DNA from: Novosphingobium resinovorum
GTDB taxonomy: Bacteria > Pseudomonadota > Alphaproteobacteria > Sphingomonadales > Sphingomonadaceae
Direction of reading: 5' to 3'
Assembly: GCF_001742225.1 (NCBI RefSeq)
Contig: NZ_CP017075.1
Coordinates: 3,626,001 to 3,690,000, forward strand
DNA length: 64,000 bases
Shown here: positions 35,791 through 44,629 of the stretch, piece by piece
Numbering within the stretch: the first letter of the stretch is position 1
Layout of the letters: every line of letters starts with the position of its first letter
Position numbers and translations under genes: made by a program
The notes under the pieces: model-generated
Databases searched by the model: none
The model's input: only the letters and a program-made list of their open reading frames with translations
What the model was told of the DNA's origin: nothing

Positions 35791-35862
35791 GGCTTCGACA
35801 GGCTCAGCCTGAGCGGGTTGAGAGTGTGGTTCCACTTCCGCTCATCCTGAGCTTGTCGAAGG
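35791..35862. repeat. Dispersed palindromic repeat, family C, copy 2
   Basis: GGCTTCGACAGGCTCAGCCT on the left, and TCCTGAGCTTGTCGAAGG on the right. It follows a family B element by 23 bases and overlaps the 3' end of rarA. Confidence 0.87.
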
Positions 35863-37173
35863 ACGCCGCTCGGCGCGTTTCTTGTCCCACCATTCGAGGC
35901 GCTTCTTCACCTCGCGCTCGAAGCCGCGTTCGACGGGTTCGTAGTAGACCTGCGGACCCAGCTCCTCGGGCCAGTAGTCGTCGCCGGAGAAGGCATCGGG
36001 CGCGTCGTGGTCGTAGGCGTAGTCCTTGCCGTAGCCGATGTCCTTCATCAGCTTGGTCGGCGCGTTGAGGATGTTCGGCGGCGGGCTGACCGACCCCGTC
36101 TCGCGCGCGGCCTTGAACGAGGACTTGAACGCCATGTAGGCCGCGTTCGACTTGGGCGCGGTCGCCACGTAGAGGCACGCCTGCACGATCGCCAGTTCGC
36201 CCTCCGGAGAGCCGAGGAACTCGTACGCCTGCTTGGCCGCGAGGCACTGCACCAGCGCCTGAGGGTCGGCCATGCCGATGTCCTCGCTGGCCATGCGAAC
36301 CAGACGACGCAGCACGAACAGCGGTTCCTCGCCCGCCGTCAGCATTCGCGCCATGTAGTAGAGCGCGGCTTGCGGGTCCGATCCGCGCACGGATTTGTGC
36401 AACGCGGAGATGAGGTTGTAGTGCCCGTCGCGGTCCTTGTCGTAGACCGCCATGCGCCGCTGCAGGAACTGACCGAGCCCCGCCGGATCGAGCGGCTGCG
36501 GAATCTTCGCCGCATAGAGCGTCTCGGCCTGATTGAGCAGGAAGCGCCCGTCGCCGTCGGCCGAGGCGACCAGCGCCTCGCGGGCCTCGGGCGTCACGGG
36601 CAGGGGGCCTTCCAGCTCCTCGCCCTTGGCGAGCAGTGCATTCAGCGCGGCGGCATCGAGGCGGTGGAGGATCAGCACTTGCGCGCGGCTGAGCAGCGCG
36701 GCGTTGAGGGCGAAACTGGGGTTCTCGGTCGTGGCGCCCACCAGCGTCACCGTGCCGCGTTCGACGAAGGGCAGGAAGCCGTCCTGCTGGGCGCGGTTGA
36801 AGCGGTGGATCTCGTCCACGAACAGCAGCGTGCGCTGGCCCGCCTTGGCAGCGACGTCGGCCTCGGCAAAGGCTTTCTTGAGGTCCGCCACGCCCGAGAA
36901 CACGGCGGAGACGGCGGCGAAGCGCATGCCCACGGCGGCAGCGAGCAGGCGGGCAATGCTGGTCTTGCCGGTGCCGGGCGGCCCCCACAGGATCATCGAG
37001 GACAGCCGCCCCGCCGCCACCATGCGCCCGATCGCGCCTTCGGGGCCGGTCAGGTGCTCCTGCCCCACAACCTCGGTCAGGTCGCGCGGGCGCAGGCGGT
37101 CGGCGAGGGGGGCGTCCTCGCGCAGTTCGTCAGGGGTCGACGGCGGCAGGTCATCGGCAAAAAGGTCGGCCAT
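35842..37173 (-). CDS. rarA: Replication-associated recombination protein RarA (MgsA)
   Basis: 443 residues from ATG at 37173. AAA+ ATPase with Walker A GPPGTGKT (residues 64-71), Walker B LLFVDEIHRFN and sensor TVTLVGATTENPSFALNAAL, then the helical clamp-loader-like tail ending in YWPEELGPQVYYEPVERGFE. RarA acts at stalled replication forks. The open frame goes to 37374, but the upstream part is not RarA-like. Its final residues (RRPSTSSG) are encoded by the right arm of a family C repeat, so the natural C-terminus may be changed. Confidence 0.93.
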   Translation of the reverse strand: MADLFADDLPPSTPDELREDAPLADRLRPRDLTEVVGQEHLTGPEGAIGRMVAAGRLSSMILWGPPGTGKTSIARLLAAAVGMRFAAVSAVFSGVADLKKAFAEADVAAKAGQRTLLFVDEIHRFNRAQQDGFLPFVERGTVTLVGATTENPSFALNAALLSRAQVLILHRLDAAALNALLAKGEELEGPLPVTPEAREALVASADGDGRFLLNQAETLYAAKIPQPLDPAGLGQFLQRRMAVYDKDRDGHYNLISALHKSVRGSDPQAALYYMARMLTAGEEPLFVLRRLVRMASEDIGMADPQALVQCLAAKQAYEFLGSPEGELAIVQACLYVATAPKSNAAYMAFKSSFKAARETGSVSPPPNILNAPTKLMKDIGYGKDYAYDHDAPDAFSGDDYWPEELGPQVYYEPVERGFEREVKKRLEWWDKKRAERRPSTSSG

Positions 37174-37255
37174 GAAAGGGTACTTAGCCATTCGCGGCGC
37201 GAATTGCATCGGCCTCGTCGCGGGAGTATCCTCGGGCACGGCAGGGAGAGGCGCG

Positions 37256-37699
37256 ATGGCTACGACGGACAGATACGTGACGAGGCCGGGGTGGACCTTC
37301 TGGCTCATCGCGGTGCTGGCGGTGCTGTGGAATGCCTTCGGCTGCCTCGACTTCACGATGACGGCTTCGCGCAATCCGACTTATCTTTCGCAAGTGCCGC
37401 CCGAGATCATCGACTGGCTCGATTCCGCGCCAAGCTGGACGCTGGTGCCGTGGGCTCTGGGCGTGTGGGGCGGGCTGGCGGGAAGCCTGCTGCTGCTCGC
37501 GCGGTCGGGCTGGGCGGTGCCTGCCTTCGCGGTGTCGCTGGTCGGGCTGGCGGTGTCGCAGGCCTGGCAGTTCTCCGACGGGATGCCGGAAAGCATGACC
37601 ACGCCGGGGATGCTGGCGATGACGGCCTGCATCTGGGTCATCGCACTCGGGCTATTGTGGTTCGCCTGGGACAAGCGGCGCGCAGGCGTACTCCACTGA
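37256..37699 (+). CDS. Small four-helix membrane protein
   Basis: 147 residues from ATG at 37256 with AGGGAGAG before it. Hydrophobic segments: FWLIAVLAVLWNAFGCLDFT, WALGVWGGLAGSLLLLARSG, VPAFAVSLVGLAVSQAWQF and MTACIWVIALGLLWFAWDK. The loop MTASRNPTYLSQVPPEIIDW is conserved-looking. I do not recognise the family. Divergent from rarA; 83 bases before the isomerase gene on the same strand. Confidence 0.78.
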   Translation: MATTDRYVTRPGWTFWLIAVLAVLWNAFGCLDFTMTASRNPTYLSQVPPEIIDWLDSAPSWTLVPWALGVWGGLAGSLLLLARSGWAVPAFAVSLVGLAVSQAWQFSDGMPESMTTPGMLAMTACIWVIALGLLWFAWDKRRAGVLH

Positions 37700-37782
37700 A
37701 TTGAGTGACCGACACGGGAATGACGTTCCTTGCCCGCCGTCCACGCGGTATGGCAGCGGCGACGGGAGAGGGAATCACGACC

Positions 37783-38595
37783 ATGCCACATCCGCTGGGT
37801 ATCGAACTTTTGACGGTGCTCGGGCTCGGCCCGGTCGAGCACGTCACTCTGGCCGCCGACCTCGGCTGCAAGGCAGTGTCGATGGGCCTGAGCCAGTTGC
37901 CCGAACGCTTCAACCCGCATGGCTATGCCCCCTGGTCGCTGCGCGAGGATCCGGCCTTGCGGCGTGAACTGAAGGCGGTGCTCGCCGATCGCGGGATCGC
38001 CATCAGCATCGCCGAGGGCCTCGGCGTGTCCGCGGAACTGGACGCTGCCGAGCGGGCGGGCGACATGGACATCTTCGCCGATCTCGGCGCGCTGCGGGTC
38101 AACGCGGTGGACATGGGCGTGGAGCGCGCGCGGGCCTTCGACCAGCTGGCCGCGCTGGCGACGATGGCGGACGAGCGCGGGATGGAGTTCTCGATCGAGT
38201 TCACGCCGGTCTTCACCATCCGCTCGCTGCCCGAGGCGCTGGAGGCGGTCGAATACATCGGCGCAGGTAAGGCCACGGTCCTGATCGACACGATGCACTT
38301 CTTCCGCTCGGGCGGGACGGTGCGGCAGGTGGCGCAGCTCGACCCGGCGCTGATCGGGCATGTCCAGCTGAGCGACGTGCCGCGCAAGGGCGACGACGAT
38401 TACATGACCGAGGCGATGAGCGGTCGCATGATCCCGGGGCAGGGGGAACTGCCCTTGCGCGAATTCGTCGAAGCCCTGCCGCGGGGGCAGGTGCTGGGGC
38501 TGGAAGTGCCGCTCATGGCCGCCGCCGCCAGCGGGCGCGACGTGCGCGACTACGTGGGAGAGATCGTGAAGCGCACGCGGGAGTTTCTGGCCTAG
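37783..38595 (+). CDS. Sugar phosphate isomerase/epimerase (TIM barrel)
   Basis: 270 residues from ATG at 37783 (GGGAGAGG site ten bases upstream). AP-endonuclease-2-like TIM barrel with metal-ligand regions FSIEFTPVFTIRSLPEALEA, VLIDTMHFFRSGG and HVQLSDVPRKGDDDYMTEAM. It is followed, convergently, by a GMC oxidoreductase, with an LLM oxidoreductase beyond, so a sugar or polyol oxidation role is likely; the exact substrate is unknown. A perfect hairpin ends the transcript. Confidence 0.85.
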   Translation: MPHPLGIELLTVLGLGPVEHVTLAADLGCKAVSMGLSQLPERFNPHGYAPWSLREDPALRRELKAVLADRGIAISIAEGLGVSAELDAAERAGDMDIFADLGALRVNAVDMGVERARAFDQLAALATMADERGMEFSIEFTPVFTIRSLPEALEAVEYIGAGKATVLIDTMHFFRSGGTVRQVAQLDPALIGHVQLSDVPRKGDDDYMTEAMSGRMIPGQGELPLREFVEALPRGQVLGLEVPLMAAAASGRDVRDYVGEIVKRTREFLA

Positions 38596-38633
38596 CGTAT
38601 TCCTCCCCGAGCAAGCTCGGGGAGAAACTAGGT
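38591..38633. terminator. Terminator hairpin between isomerase and GMC genes
   Basis: CTCCCCGAGC (38603-38612) pairs perfectly with GCTCGGGGAG (38615-38624), and the flanks CCTAG and CTAGG also pair. It lies at the convergent junction; the GMC stop is inside the hairpin's far flank. Confidence 0.75.
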
Positions 38634-40208
38634 TCGATCCAGCAGCATTTCGGCGCCTTTTTCGGCGATCATCATCGTCGGCGCATTGGTGTTGCCCGAA
38701 GTGATCTTCGGCATCACCGAGGCATCGATCACCCGCAGCCCGTCGAGCCCGATCACCCGCAACCGGCTGTCGACTACCGTGCCCATCGCCGCCGTGCCGA
38801 CCGGGTGGAAGATGGTGGTGCCGATCTCCGCCGCCGCGCGCTGCAGGTCTTCCTCGCTCTCGAACGCTGGGCCGGGGCGCACTTCCTCGGGCCGGTAACG
38901 GGCCAGAGCGGGCTGCGACACGATGCCGCGCGTGATGCGGATCGCCTCGGCGGCGACGCGGCGGTCTTCCTCGGCGGAGAGGTAATTGGGTCGGATCGAG
39001 GGTGCGGCTGCGGGATCGGCGGCGGTGATGCGGGTGCTGCCCCGGCTTTCCGGCCTGAGGTTGCAGACGCTGGCGGTGAAGGCCGGAAACGGATCGAGCG
39101 CTCCCCCGAAGGCGGCAAGGCTCAGCGGCTGGACGTGGTATTCGAGGTTCGGCGTCGCATAGCGCGCATGGCTGCGGGTAAAGACGCCGAGCTGGCTGGG
39201 CGCCATCGCCATCGGTCCCGTCCGGCGCAGCGCATATTCCATGCCGATCAGCGCCTTGCCGAAGAGGTTGCTCGCCCGCGCATTGAGCGTCGCCACGCCC
39301 GAGACGCGGTAGGCGCAGCGCAGTTGCAGGTGGTCCTGCAGGTTGGCGCCGACCTCGGGCCGGTCGAGCACCGGCGCGATGCCGAGGTCCGCCAGCCGCG
39401 CCGCGTCGCCGATGCCGCTGCGCTCGAGGATCGCCGGCGAGCCGATCGCACCCGCCGCCAGCACGACTTCGCCGGGGGTGAGCGCCACGCGCTGCTGGTT
39501 GCCGACAGAGTAGGCGACGCCGACCGCGCGGCCCGCCTCGACGATCACCCGGTCCACCACCGCGCCGGTCTCGACCTTCAGGTTGCTGCGCGAGCGGACC
39601 GGCTTGAGGAAGGCGTCGGCCGCGCTCCAGCGCCAGCCGCCCCGCTGGGTCACCTGGAAGAAGCCCGCGCCCTCGTTGTCGCCGGTGTTGAAGTCGGTGG
39701 AATGCGGGATGCCGTGCTGTCCGCAGGCATCGCGGAAGGCTTCGAGGATGTCCCAGCGTAGGCGCTGCTTCTCGACCCGGATCTCGCCGCCGCCGCCGTG
39801 GAACGCGTTGGCGCCCTCGTAATGGTCTTCGGCGCGGGTGAAGTAGGGCAGCACGTCGACCCAGCCCCAGCCGAGGTTGCCCGCCTGCCGCCAGCCGTCG
39901 TAGTCGGCGGCCTGTCCGCGCATGTAGATCATGCCGTTGATCGACGAGCAGCCGCCCAGCACGCGCCCGCGCGGATACTTGAGCGCACGGCCGCCGAGCC
40001 CTTCCTCTGCCTCGGTGGACATGCACCAGTCGGTGCGCGGGTTGCCGATGCAGTAGAGATAGCCCACCGGCACCCGGATCCAGATGTAGTCGTCCTTGCC
40101 GCCTGCCTCCAGCAGCAGCACGCGCGTTTCCGGATCGGCGCTCAGCCGGTTGGCGAGGACGCAGCCCGCGCTGCCCCCGCCGACGATGATATAGTCGAAC
40201 TCTCCCAT
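38628..40208 (-). CDS. GMC family FAD-dependent oxidoreductase (choline dehydrogenase-like)
   Basis: 526 residues. FAD-binding GGGSAGCVLANRLSADP near the N-terminus, PRGRVLGGCSSINGMIYMRG, and the catalytic tail GTTIFHPVGTAAMGTVVD with STNAPTMM-type NTNAPTMMIAEKGAE. GMC enzymes oxidise alcohols, sugars or choline. The preferred alcohol is unknown. Divergent from the LLM oxidoreductase gene at 170 bases. Confidence 0.92.
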   Translation of the reverse strand: MGEFDYIIVGGGSAGCVLANRLSADPETRVLLLEAGGKDDYIWIRVPVGYLYCIGNPRTDWCMSTEAEEGLGGRALKYPRGRVLGGCSSINGMIYMRGQAADYDGWRQAGNLGWGWVDVLPYFTRAEDHYEGANAFHGGGGEIRVEKQRLRWDILEAFRDACGQHGIPHSTDFNTGDNEGAGFFQVTQRGGWRWSAADAFLKPVRSRSNLKVETGAVVDRVIVEAGRAVGVAYSVGNQQRVALTPGEVVLAAGAIGSPAILERSGIGDAARLADLGIAPVLDRPEVGANLQDHLQLRCAYRVSGVATLNARASNLFGKALIGMEYALRRTGPMAMAPSQLGVFTRSHARYATPNLEYHVQPLSLAAFGGALDPFPAFTASVCNLRPESRGSTRITAADPAAAPSIRPNYLSAEEDRRVAAEAIRITRGIVSQPALARYRPEEVRPGPAFESEEDLQRAAAEIGTTIFHPVGTAAMGTVVDSRLRVIGLDGLRVIDASVMPKITSGNTNAPTMMIAEKGAEMLLDRT

Positions 40209-40377
40209 CCTGCAGGGCTATGCCGTGATTGGGGCGTGATCAAGCACGCGCTTTGGACAGGGGAATGCCGTGGATCATTGCACGCCGGGGCGATGCCAGC
40301 TTGGATTCCGGCCAAGAATCTTGCCGGAGAGGGCAGGCGAACCCACCATGATCGCAGGAGACGAGGAGAAAAGCACC

Positions 40378-41241
40378 ATGGCGACACCCGCGATCGGCAG
40401 GCTGGGCATATGGTCGATGGAGATGCGCTTCGGCGACAAGGCGCAGTCGAGCGCGGCGGCGGCGCAGCTCGATGCGCTGGGCTATGGTGCACTGTGGATT
40501 CCCGGCGGCATCGACGACGGTGCCCCTGCCGACGTCGAGCGGCTGCTGGCGGTGACCTCGCGCATGACCATCGCCACCGGCATCCTCAACATCTGGAAGC
40601 ACGAACCAGAGGAACTGGCCGCCTGGTTCTTGGCGCTGCCGCCGGACTGGCAGGCGCGCACGCTGCTGGGCCTCGGCATCAGCCATGGCCCGCTCATCGG
40701 CGAGAGCTGGGGCAAGCCTCTGGAGGTGACCGCGGCCTTCCTCGACCGGCTCGCCGCCGCCGGGATGCCGCGCGATAACCTGTGCCTTGCCGCACTCGGG
40801 CCGAAGATGGTGGCGCTTTCGGGCGAGCGGACCGCCGGGGCGCATCCCTATCTGGCGACGCCCGAGCACTCGCGCCGCGCCCGCGCGATACTCGGCCCGG
40901 AACCTCTGCTGGCGCCCGAACAGGGCGTGGTGCTGGAAGCCGATCCGGCCAAGGCCCGCGAATTGGCGGTGGCGGCGCTGGAGCACTATCGACGGCTTCC
41001 CAACTATCGCAACAACTGGGTGCGACTGGGCTTCAGCGAAGGGGAGATCGAGGCGCTGGACGACCGCCTGCTCGATGCCCTTTTCGCGATCGGCGGGGTG
41101 GAGGCGGCGGCGCGGCGGGTCGCGGCGCACCTCGATGCGGGAGCCGACCACGTCTGTCTTCAGGTCATCGCCGGGCCGAGGGGCGGCAGCTTCGACCAGC
41201 TGCTGCCGCAATGGCGCGAGCTGGCAGAGGCGCTGGCTTGA
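40378..41241 (+). CDS. LLM-class (luciferase-like) flavin or F420-dependent oxidoreductase
   Basis: 287 residues from ATG at 40378 with GAGGAGA just upstream (an upstream open frame from 40270 lacks a site). GIWSMEMRFGDKAQSSAAAA begins the TIM barrel; SRMTIATGILNIWKHEPEEL and LGLGISHGPLIGESWGKPLE are typical of LLM-class enzymes. These use F420 or FMNH2; F420 use cannot be decided from the sequence. With the divergent GMC gene and isomerase it may form an oxidation pathway, which is inference. Confidence 0.87.
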   Translation: MATPAIGRLGIWSMEMRFGDKAQSSAAAAQLDALGYGALWIPGGIDDGAPADVERLLAVTSRMTIATGILNIWKHEPEELAAWFLALPPDWQARTLLGLGISHGPLIGESWGKPLEVTAAFLDRLAAAGMPRDNLCLAALGPKMVALSGERTAGAHPYLATPEHSRRARAILGPEPLLAPEQGVVLEADPAKARELAVAALEHYRRLPNYRNNWVRLGFSEGEIEALDDRLLDALFAIGGVEAAARRVAAHLDAGADHVCLQVIAGPRGGSFDQLLPQWRELAEALA

Positions 41242-41267
41242 ATTTCGCCCGCAAGGTAAGCGCGCTG

Positions 41268-41345
41268 TTAACGAGTTGGCAACGGATTGTGCCTAATCCC
41301 TGTCGGCACAGGAGACGGTGGTTTCGGCCACCGGATTGACAGGAG
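41268..41345 (+). promoter_or_regulatory. Hairpin-rich leader-like sequence with the GGCCAyCGGATyrACAGGAG motif
   Basis: The gap 41242-41484 holds no credible gene. It contains TTAACG, the hairpin GTGCC/GGCAC, then GGTGG/CCACC, and ends in GGCCACCGGATTGACAGGAG (41326-41345), 17 of 20 bases identical to the leader of the PEP-CTERM gene at 49424-49443. No good start codon follows, so it may be a regulatory RNA or a relic. From 41346 to 41484 I see nothing identifiable. Confidence 0.35.
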
Positions 41346-41484
41346 CCGCCGGCGAGCCGGATGGACCGATCGTCGGGGGGCGAATGGTCCGAATCCGGGG
41401 TGGGAACGCAGCTTTCGGGCACGTTCGATTACCGCCTTCGACGACGGCTCCTGGCATTTCCCGTCACTCTTCCCAAGCCTGTCG

Positions 41485-41685
41485 TCAGCTTCCCAGCGCG
41501 TGCTGTTCCGCAGTCACCGGCGTACTGCTTGGCCGGTCGGACAAGGCACGGGCGATCCAAATGGTCGACATCGCCAGTACCACCAGCACCAGGCTGACGA
41601 TCAGCACATAGCGAACGATATGCGGCGTAGAGCCCCCGCGTGCTTCGTCATCGTCGAGATGAACTTCGTCACCGGAACGATACAT
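41485..41685 (-). CDS. Small membrane protein with EVHLD..EARGG motif (paralog 1)
   Basis: 66 residues: MYRSGDEVHLDDDEARGGST then one transmembrane helix (VRYVLIVSLVLVVLAMSTIW). It shares this motif and helix with the protein at 42443-42658, so the two are paralogs. The ATG at 41685 is preceded by GGGAGAG. It is 100 bases after the DUF1810 gene and may belong to that operon. The function is unknown; I recall similar small proteins in sphingomonads without a characterised role. Confidence 0.8.
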   Translation of the reverse strand: MYRSGDEVHLDDDEARGGSTPHIVRYVLIVSLVLVVLAMSTIWIARALSDRPSSTPVTAEQHALGS

Positions 41686-41784
41686 GACTGCTCTCCCGTC
41701 GGCCCGACGGTGGCCTTTATGGCCGCATTATCGATTCGGGCCGTCTGTTGGAACGAGGATGGGCGCGGGAAAGTTCCCCAGAGT

Positions 41785-42231
41785 TCAACTTGCGTGATGG
41801 GATGTGAGGTGCAGCAGTTGCAGAGTGCGTTCGTCCCTTCGCCCCTGGCAGAAGGCATCGAGGGCGTGGGCGAATTGTCCGGCGCCATCGGTGCCCATGG
41901 CGGCAAGCTCGAACAGGGTCATCGAACTGGCGAACTTCATCGCATCGACCGCGCCGAGGATGCCCGTGGCGCTGCGCCTTCCCGCCCAGCCCAGCATGAG
42001 ACGAGTCGTTTCGTCGAGCCTCTGGCGAAGTACAGGATGGCTCAGATAACGCCGCGCTTCGTCGAGCGTCTCCACGGCGTAGCGGCGTGCCATCGGGCTG
42101 GAGCCCAGCCCGGCGACTTGCGGGAACACGAACCACATCCAGTGCGTGCGCTTTTCGCCGTGGGCAAGTTCGGCGCGGACTTCACCGAAGATGGCGTCCT
42201 GCGCGGTGACGAAGCGCTCCAGGTTCATCAT
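41785..42231 (-). CDS. DUF1810 family protein
   Basis: 148 residues. LERFVTAQDAIFGEVRAELA, HWMWFVFPQVAGLG and MARRYAVETLDEARRYLSHP are the DUF1810 signature. Members have been linked by others to NADAR or calpastatin-like naming, but the function is not settled. The start (ATGATG at 42231/42228) overlaps the stop of the DUF2945-type gene by four bases, so it is translationally coupled to it. Confidence 0.88.
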   Translation of the reverse strand: MMNLERFVTAQDAIFGEVRAELAHGEKRTHWMWFVFPQVAGLGSSPMARRYAVETLDEARRYLSHPVLRQRLDETTRLMLGWAGRRSATGILGAVDAMKFASSMTLFELAAMGTDGAGQFAHALDAFCQGRRDERTLQLLHLTSHHAS

Positions 42232-42446
42232 GCGTCGTGCAGTTCGGACCCGCGCTTTAGGGCGCGGCCGCCGTCAGGCTGCTCGAAAAGGTATGCGGGG
42301 TTTTCAGACGTTCCGACTCGCACGATGCGCTTGCCTTCGATCGTGCGGCTGACGCGGCGTTCAAAACGTTCGGCGATGTGGCCGGTCGCGGTGCCGGTGC
42401 CCCAATTCCAGCTGACCTGCGCTCCCTTGCGGAAGGTGGCGGTCAC
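42228..42446 (-). CDS. DUF2945 family small protein (Tudor-like)
   Basis: 72 residues. KGAQVSWNWGTGTATGHIAE, then ENPAYLFEQPDGGRALKRGS, the DUF2945 pattern of a compact beta barrel that reads WNWGxGTAxG and ENPAYxxEQxDGxRxLK. Start and stop both overlap neighbours by four bases (42443-42446 and 42228-42231), which couples it to the EVHLD paralog 2 and to DUF1810. The function is unknown. Confidence 0.88.
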   Translation of the reverse strand: MTATFRKGAQVSWNWGTGTATGHIAERFERRVSRTIEGKRIVRVGTSENPAYLFEQPDGGRALKRGSELHDA

Positions 42447-42658
42447 TGCGGCTGGTCTTGCTGCTGCGTCGCCGCCTTTTCGGTATCGGCGTGGCCGCCG
42501 GTCTCAGGCGTGGTCAGCGCGCCGGTGAGCCAGATGGCCGACAGCGCGATGATCACGAGGGCGAGGCTGATGAGGAGGACGTAGCGCACGACGCCGGACG
42601 TCTCGCCACCACGGGCTTCCTCTTTGTCGAGATGGACTTCCTGTCCTCGGGTTTCCAT
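42443..42658 (-). CDS. Small membrane protein with EVHLD..EARGG motif (paralog 2)
   Basis: 71 residues from ATG at 42658 (GGAG seven bases before). METRGQEVHLDKEEARGGET and the helix VRYVLLISLALVIIALSAIW are close to paralog 1. It is the first gene of the coupled set with DUF2945 and DUF1810 and overlaps the next gene by four bases. The cytosolic side carries the acidic/Arg motif; the C-terminus is Gln/Glu-rich and outside. The function is unknown. Confidence 0.82.
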   Translation of the reverse strand: METRGQEVHLDKEEARGGETSGVVRYVLLISLALVIIALSAIWLTGALTTPETGGHADTEKAATQQQDQPQ

Positions 42659-42752
42659 GGCGTGCTCCGAAGGCGGCCGGTTGCGGCCCTTTGCCTTCGT
42701 CAACACGCCGGGACGGGCGAATGTTCCGCTGCCCGTCCCGCGTCTGCGCGGC

Positions 42753-43598
42753 TTAGTCGCGCAGGAGTTCGTTGATGCCGGTCTTCGAGCGGGTCTGCGC
42801 GTCCACGGTCTTGACGATCACGGCGCAGTAGAGCGACGGGCCGGGGGTGCCGTCCGGCAGCGGCTTGCCGGGCATCGCGCCGGGGACGACCACGGCGTAA
42901 GGCGGCACGCGGCCGATGTGGACTTCGCCGGTCGCACGGTCGACGATCTTGGTCGAGGCGCCGATGAACACGCCCATCGACAGCACCGCGCCTTCGCCCA
43001 CGATCACGCCCTCGGCCACTTCCGAACGGGCGCCGATGAAGGCGCCGTCCTCGATGATGACCGGGCCGGCCTGCAGCGGCTCAAGTACGCCGCCGATGCC
43101 CGCGCCGCCCGAGATGTGGACGTTCCTGCCGATCTGCGCGCACGAACCGACGGTCGCCCAGGTGTCGACCATGGTGCCTTCGCCGACGTAGGCGCCGAGG
43201 TTGACGAAGGAGGGCATCAGGACCACGCCCTTCGAGATGTGGGCGCTGCGGCGCACCACGGCGCCGGGAACCACGCGCACGCCTGCCGCCTTGAAGCGGG
43301 CATCGTCCCAGCCTGCGAACTTGAGCGGCACCTTGTCGTAGGCCGGGGCGCCCGCCGCGCCGTATTCGACCACCGTGTTGTCGTTCAGGCGGAACGAGAG
43401 CAGCACCGCCTTCTTGAGCCACTGGTTGACGACCCACTCACCGTCGATCTTCTCGGCGACACGGGCCTGGCCCGAATCGAGCAGTTCCAGCGCCTCGTCG
43501 ACGATCTTGCGCACGTCCGCGCTCGCGGGGGTGACGGTGTCGCGTGCGTCGAACGCGGCTTCGATCTGGGCGGCGAGGCCAGAATTGAGGTTGGACAT
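42753..43598 (-). CDS. dapD: 2,3,4,5-tetrahydropyridine-2,6-dicarboxylate N-succinyltransferase
   Basis: Succinylates tetrahydrodipicolinate in the lysine/meso-DAP pathway. 281 residues from ATG at 43598. The left-handed beta-helix hexapeptide repeats ([80 protein letters not shown]) follow the N-terminal helical domain. The frame is open further upstream into a family B repeat, but this ATG fits the family. The two sides carry other genes of unrelated pathways. Confidence 0.95.
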   Translation of the reverse strand: MSNLNSGLAAQIEAAFDARDTVTPASADVRKIVDEALELLDSGQARVAEKIDGEWVVNQWLKKAVLLSFRLNDNTVVEYGAAGAPAYDKVPLKFAGWDDARFKAAGVRVVPGAVVRRSAHISKGVVLMPSFVNLGAYVGEGTMVDTWATVGSCAQIGRNVHISGGAGIGGVLEPLQAGPVIIEDGAFIGARSEVAEGVIVGEGAVLSMGVFIGASTKIVDRATGEVHIGRVPPYAVVVPGAMPGKPLPDGTPGPSLYCAVIVKTVDAQTRSKTGINELLRD

Positions 43599-43670
43599 TG
43601 GCTGGTCTCCGGAAGGGATGAAACTGTCGCGGCGCGGCCTAGAGGGAGTTGGGGCGCGGGGCAAGGTTAT

Positions 43671-43785
43671 CGTCGTCCCGGACTTGATCCGGGACCGCTG
43701 GCCATGAACAGCCCATCTTGCTGAACGCGCCTGCAACCTATCGCCTAAAGACAGCCAGCGGTCCCGGATCAAGTCCGGGACGACG
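43671..43785. repeat. Dispersed palindromic repeat, family B, copy 5 (inverted)
   Basis: CGTCGTCCCGGACTTGATCC at the left and GGATCAAGTCCGGGACGACG at the right. CTAAAGACAG is on the right, so it is inverted relative to copy 1. It lies between dapD and gmk. Confidence 0.9.
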
Positions 43786-43797
43786 ACTGTTGTTTCC

Positions 43798-44463
43798 TCA
43801 ATCGTCCGGCTGCATCAGTTCCCGTACGAACCCGATCAGCCCCGTCTGCCGCGCGCGGCGCAGGCGTTCGGCGTGGAGGATCTTCTTCACTTCCTCGAAG
43901 CAGCTGGCGATGTCGTCGTTGACCACGACATAGTCGTAGCCGTCCCAGTGGCTGATCTCTGACCGGGCGCGTTCCATGCGGCCGTGGATCACTTCGGCGC
44001 TGTCGGTGCCGCGGCCGGTCAGGCGGCGGCGCAGCTCCTCGATGCTGGGGGGGAGCAGGAACACCCGCACGACGTCGCGCTCCAGCTTCTGGTAAAGCTG
44101 CTGGGTGCCCTGCCAGTCGATGTCGAACATGTAGTCGACGCCGTCCTTGAGGCCTGCCTTCACCTGGGCTTTGGGGGTGCCATAGCTCTGGCCGAAGACG
44201 GTGGCCCACTCCAGGAACTCGCCCGCCTCGACCATGGCGTCGAACTGCTCGTGGGTGATGAAGTGGTAGTGCTCGCCGTCGATCTCGCCGGGGCGGGGCT
44301 GGCGGGTGGTGCAGGACACCGAGTTGCGCAGTTGCGGATCGTGCTCCAGCAACATACGCGCGATCGTCGTCTTACCCGCGCCCGAGGGGGAGGACAGGAT
44401 GAACATGAGGCCGCGCCGGGCGAGCGTGCCGGTGGTGTCGGGAGAAGGAGTGGACTGGACCAT
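43798..44463 (-). CDS. gmk: Guanylate kinase
   Basis: Phosphorylates GMP to GDP with ATP. 221 residues. P-loop [10 protein letters not shown] (residues 24-33), then [20 protein letters not shown] (GMP-binding), [20 protein letters not shown] and [10 protein letters not shown] with the RERSR-type [18 protein letters not shown] region. Stands between two repeats; no rpoZ or spoT is adjacent. The family B repeat begins 13 bases past the stop. Confidence 0.96.
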   Translation of the reverse strand: MVQSTPSPDTTGTLARRGLMFILSSPSGAGKTTIARMLLEHDPQLRNSVSCTTRQPRPGEIDGEHYHFITHEQFDAMVEAGEFLEWATVFGQSYGTPKAQVKAGLKDGVDYMFDIDWQGTQQLYQKLERDVVRVFLLPPSIEELRRRLTGRGTDSAEVIHGRMERARSEISHWDGYDYVVVNDDIASCFEEVKKILHAERLRRARQTGLIGFVRELMQPDD

Positions 44464-44506
44464 GGCCCCCGATGCCGATGGTTGGCGCGGGAATCAAGGG
44501 AGAAGG

Positions 44507-44617
44507 CCCACCCCGTCCGGCTAAGACCGCTTCGCGGCCAAGCCTTCCGGCCCTCCCGCAAGCGGGAGGGCGTACGTTTCTTCTCCCCTCCCGCTTGCGG
44601 GAGGGGCCGGGGGTGGG
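44507..44617. repeat. Dispersed palindromic repeat, family F, copy 4
   Basis: CCCACCCCGTCCGGCTAAGA then GGCCCTCCCGCAAGCGGGAG and CCTCCCGCTTGCGGGAGG, ending CGGGGGTGGG. Located between the 3' end of a hypothetical gene and the start of gmk. Confidence 0.87.
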
Positions 44618-44629
44618 TTCTTTCGGCCT

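Noticed and set aside
35842..37374. A longer RarA starting at 37374
   Set aside because: The extra 67 residues do not resemble RarA and antisense the membrane-protein gene at 37256. ATG at 37173 starts with the family-typical MADLF.
37381..40026. An 881-residue minus-strand frame
   Set aside because: It overlaps the isomerase and GMC genes in other frames and is a GC-rich shadow with no motif.
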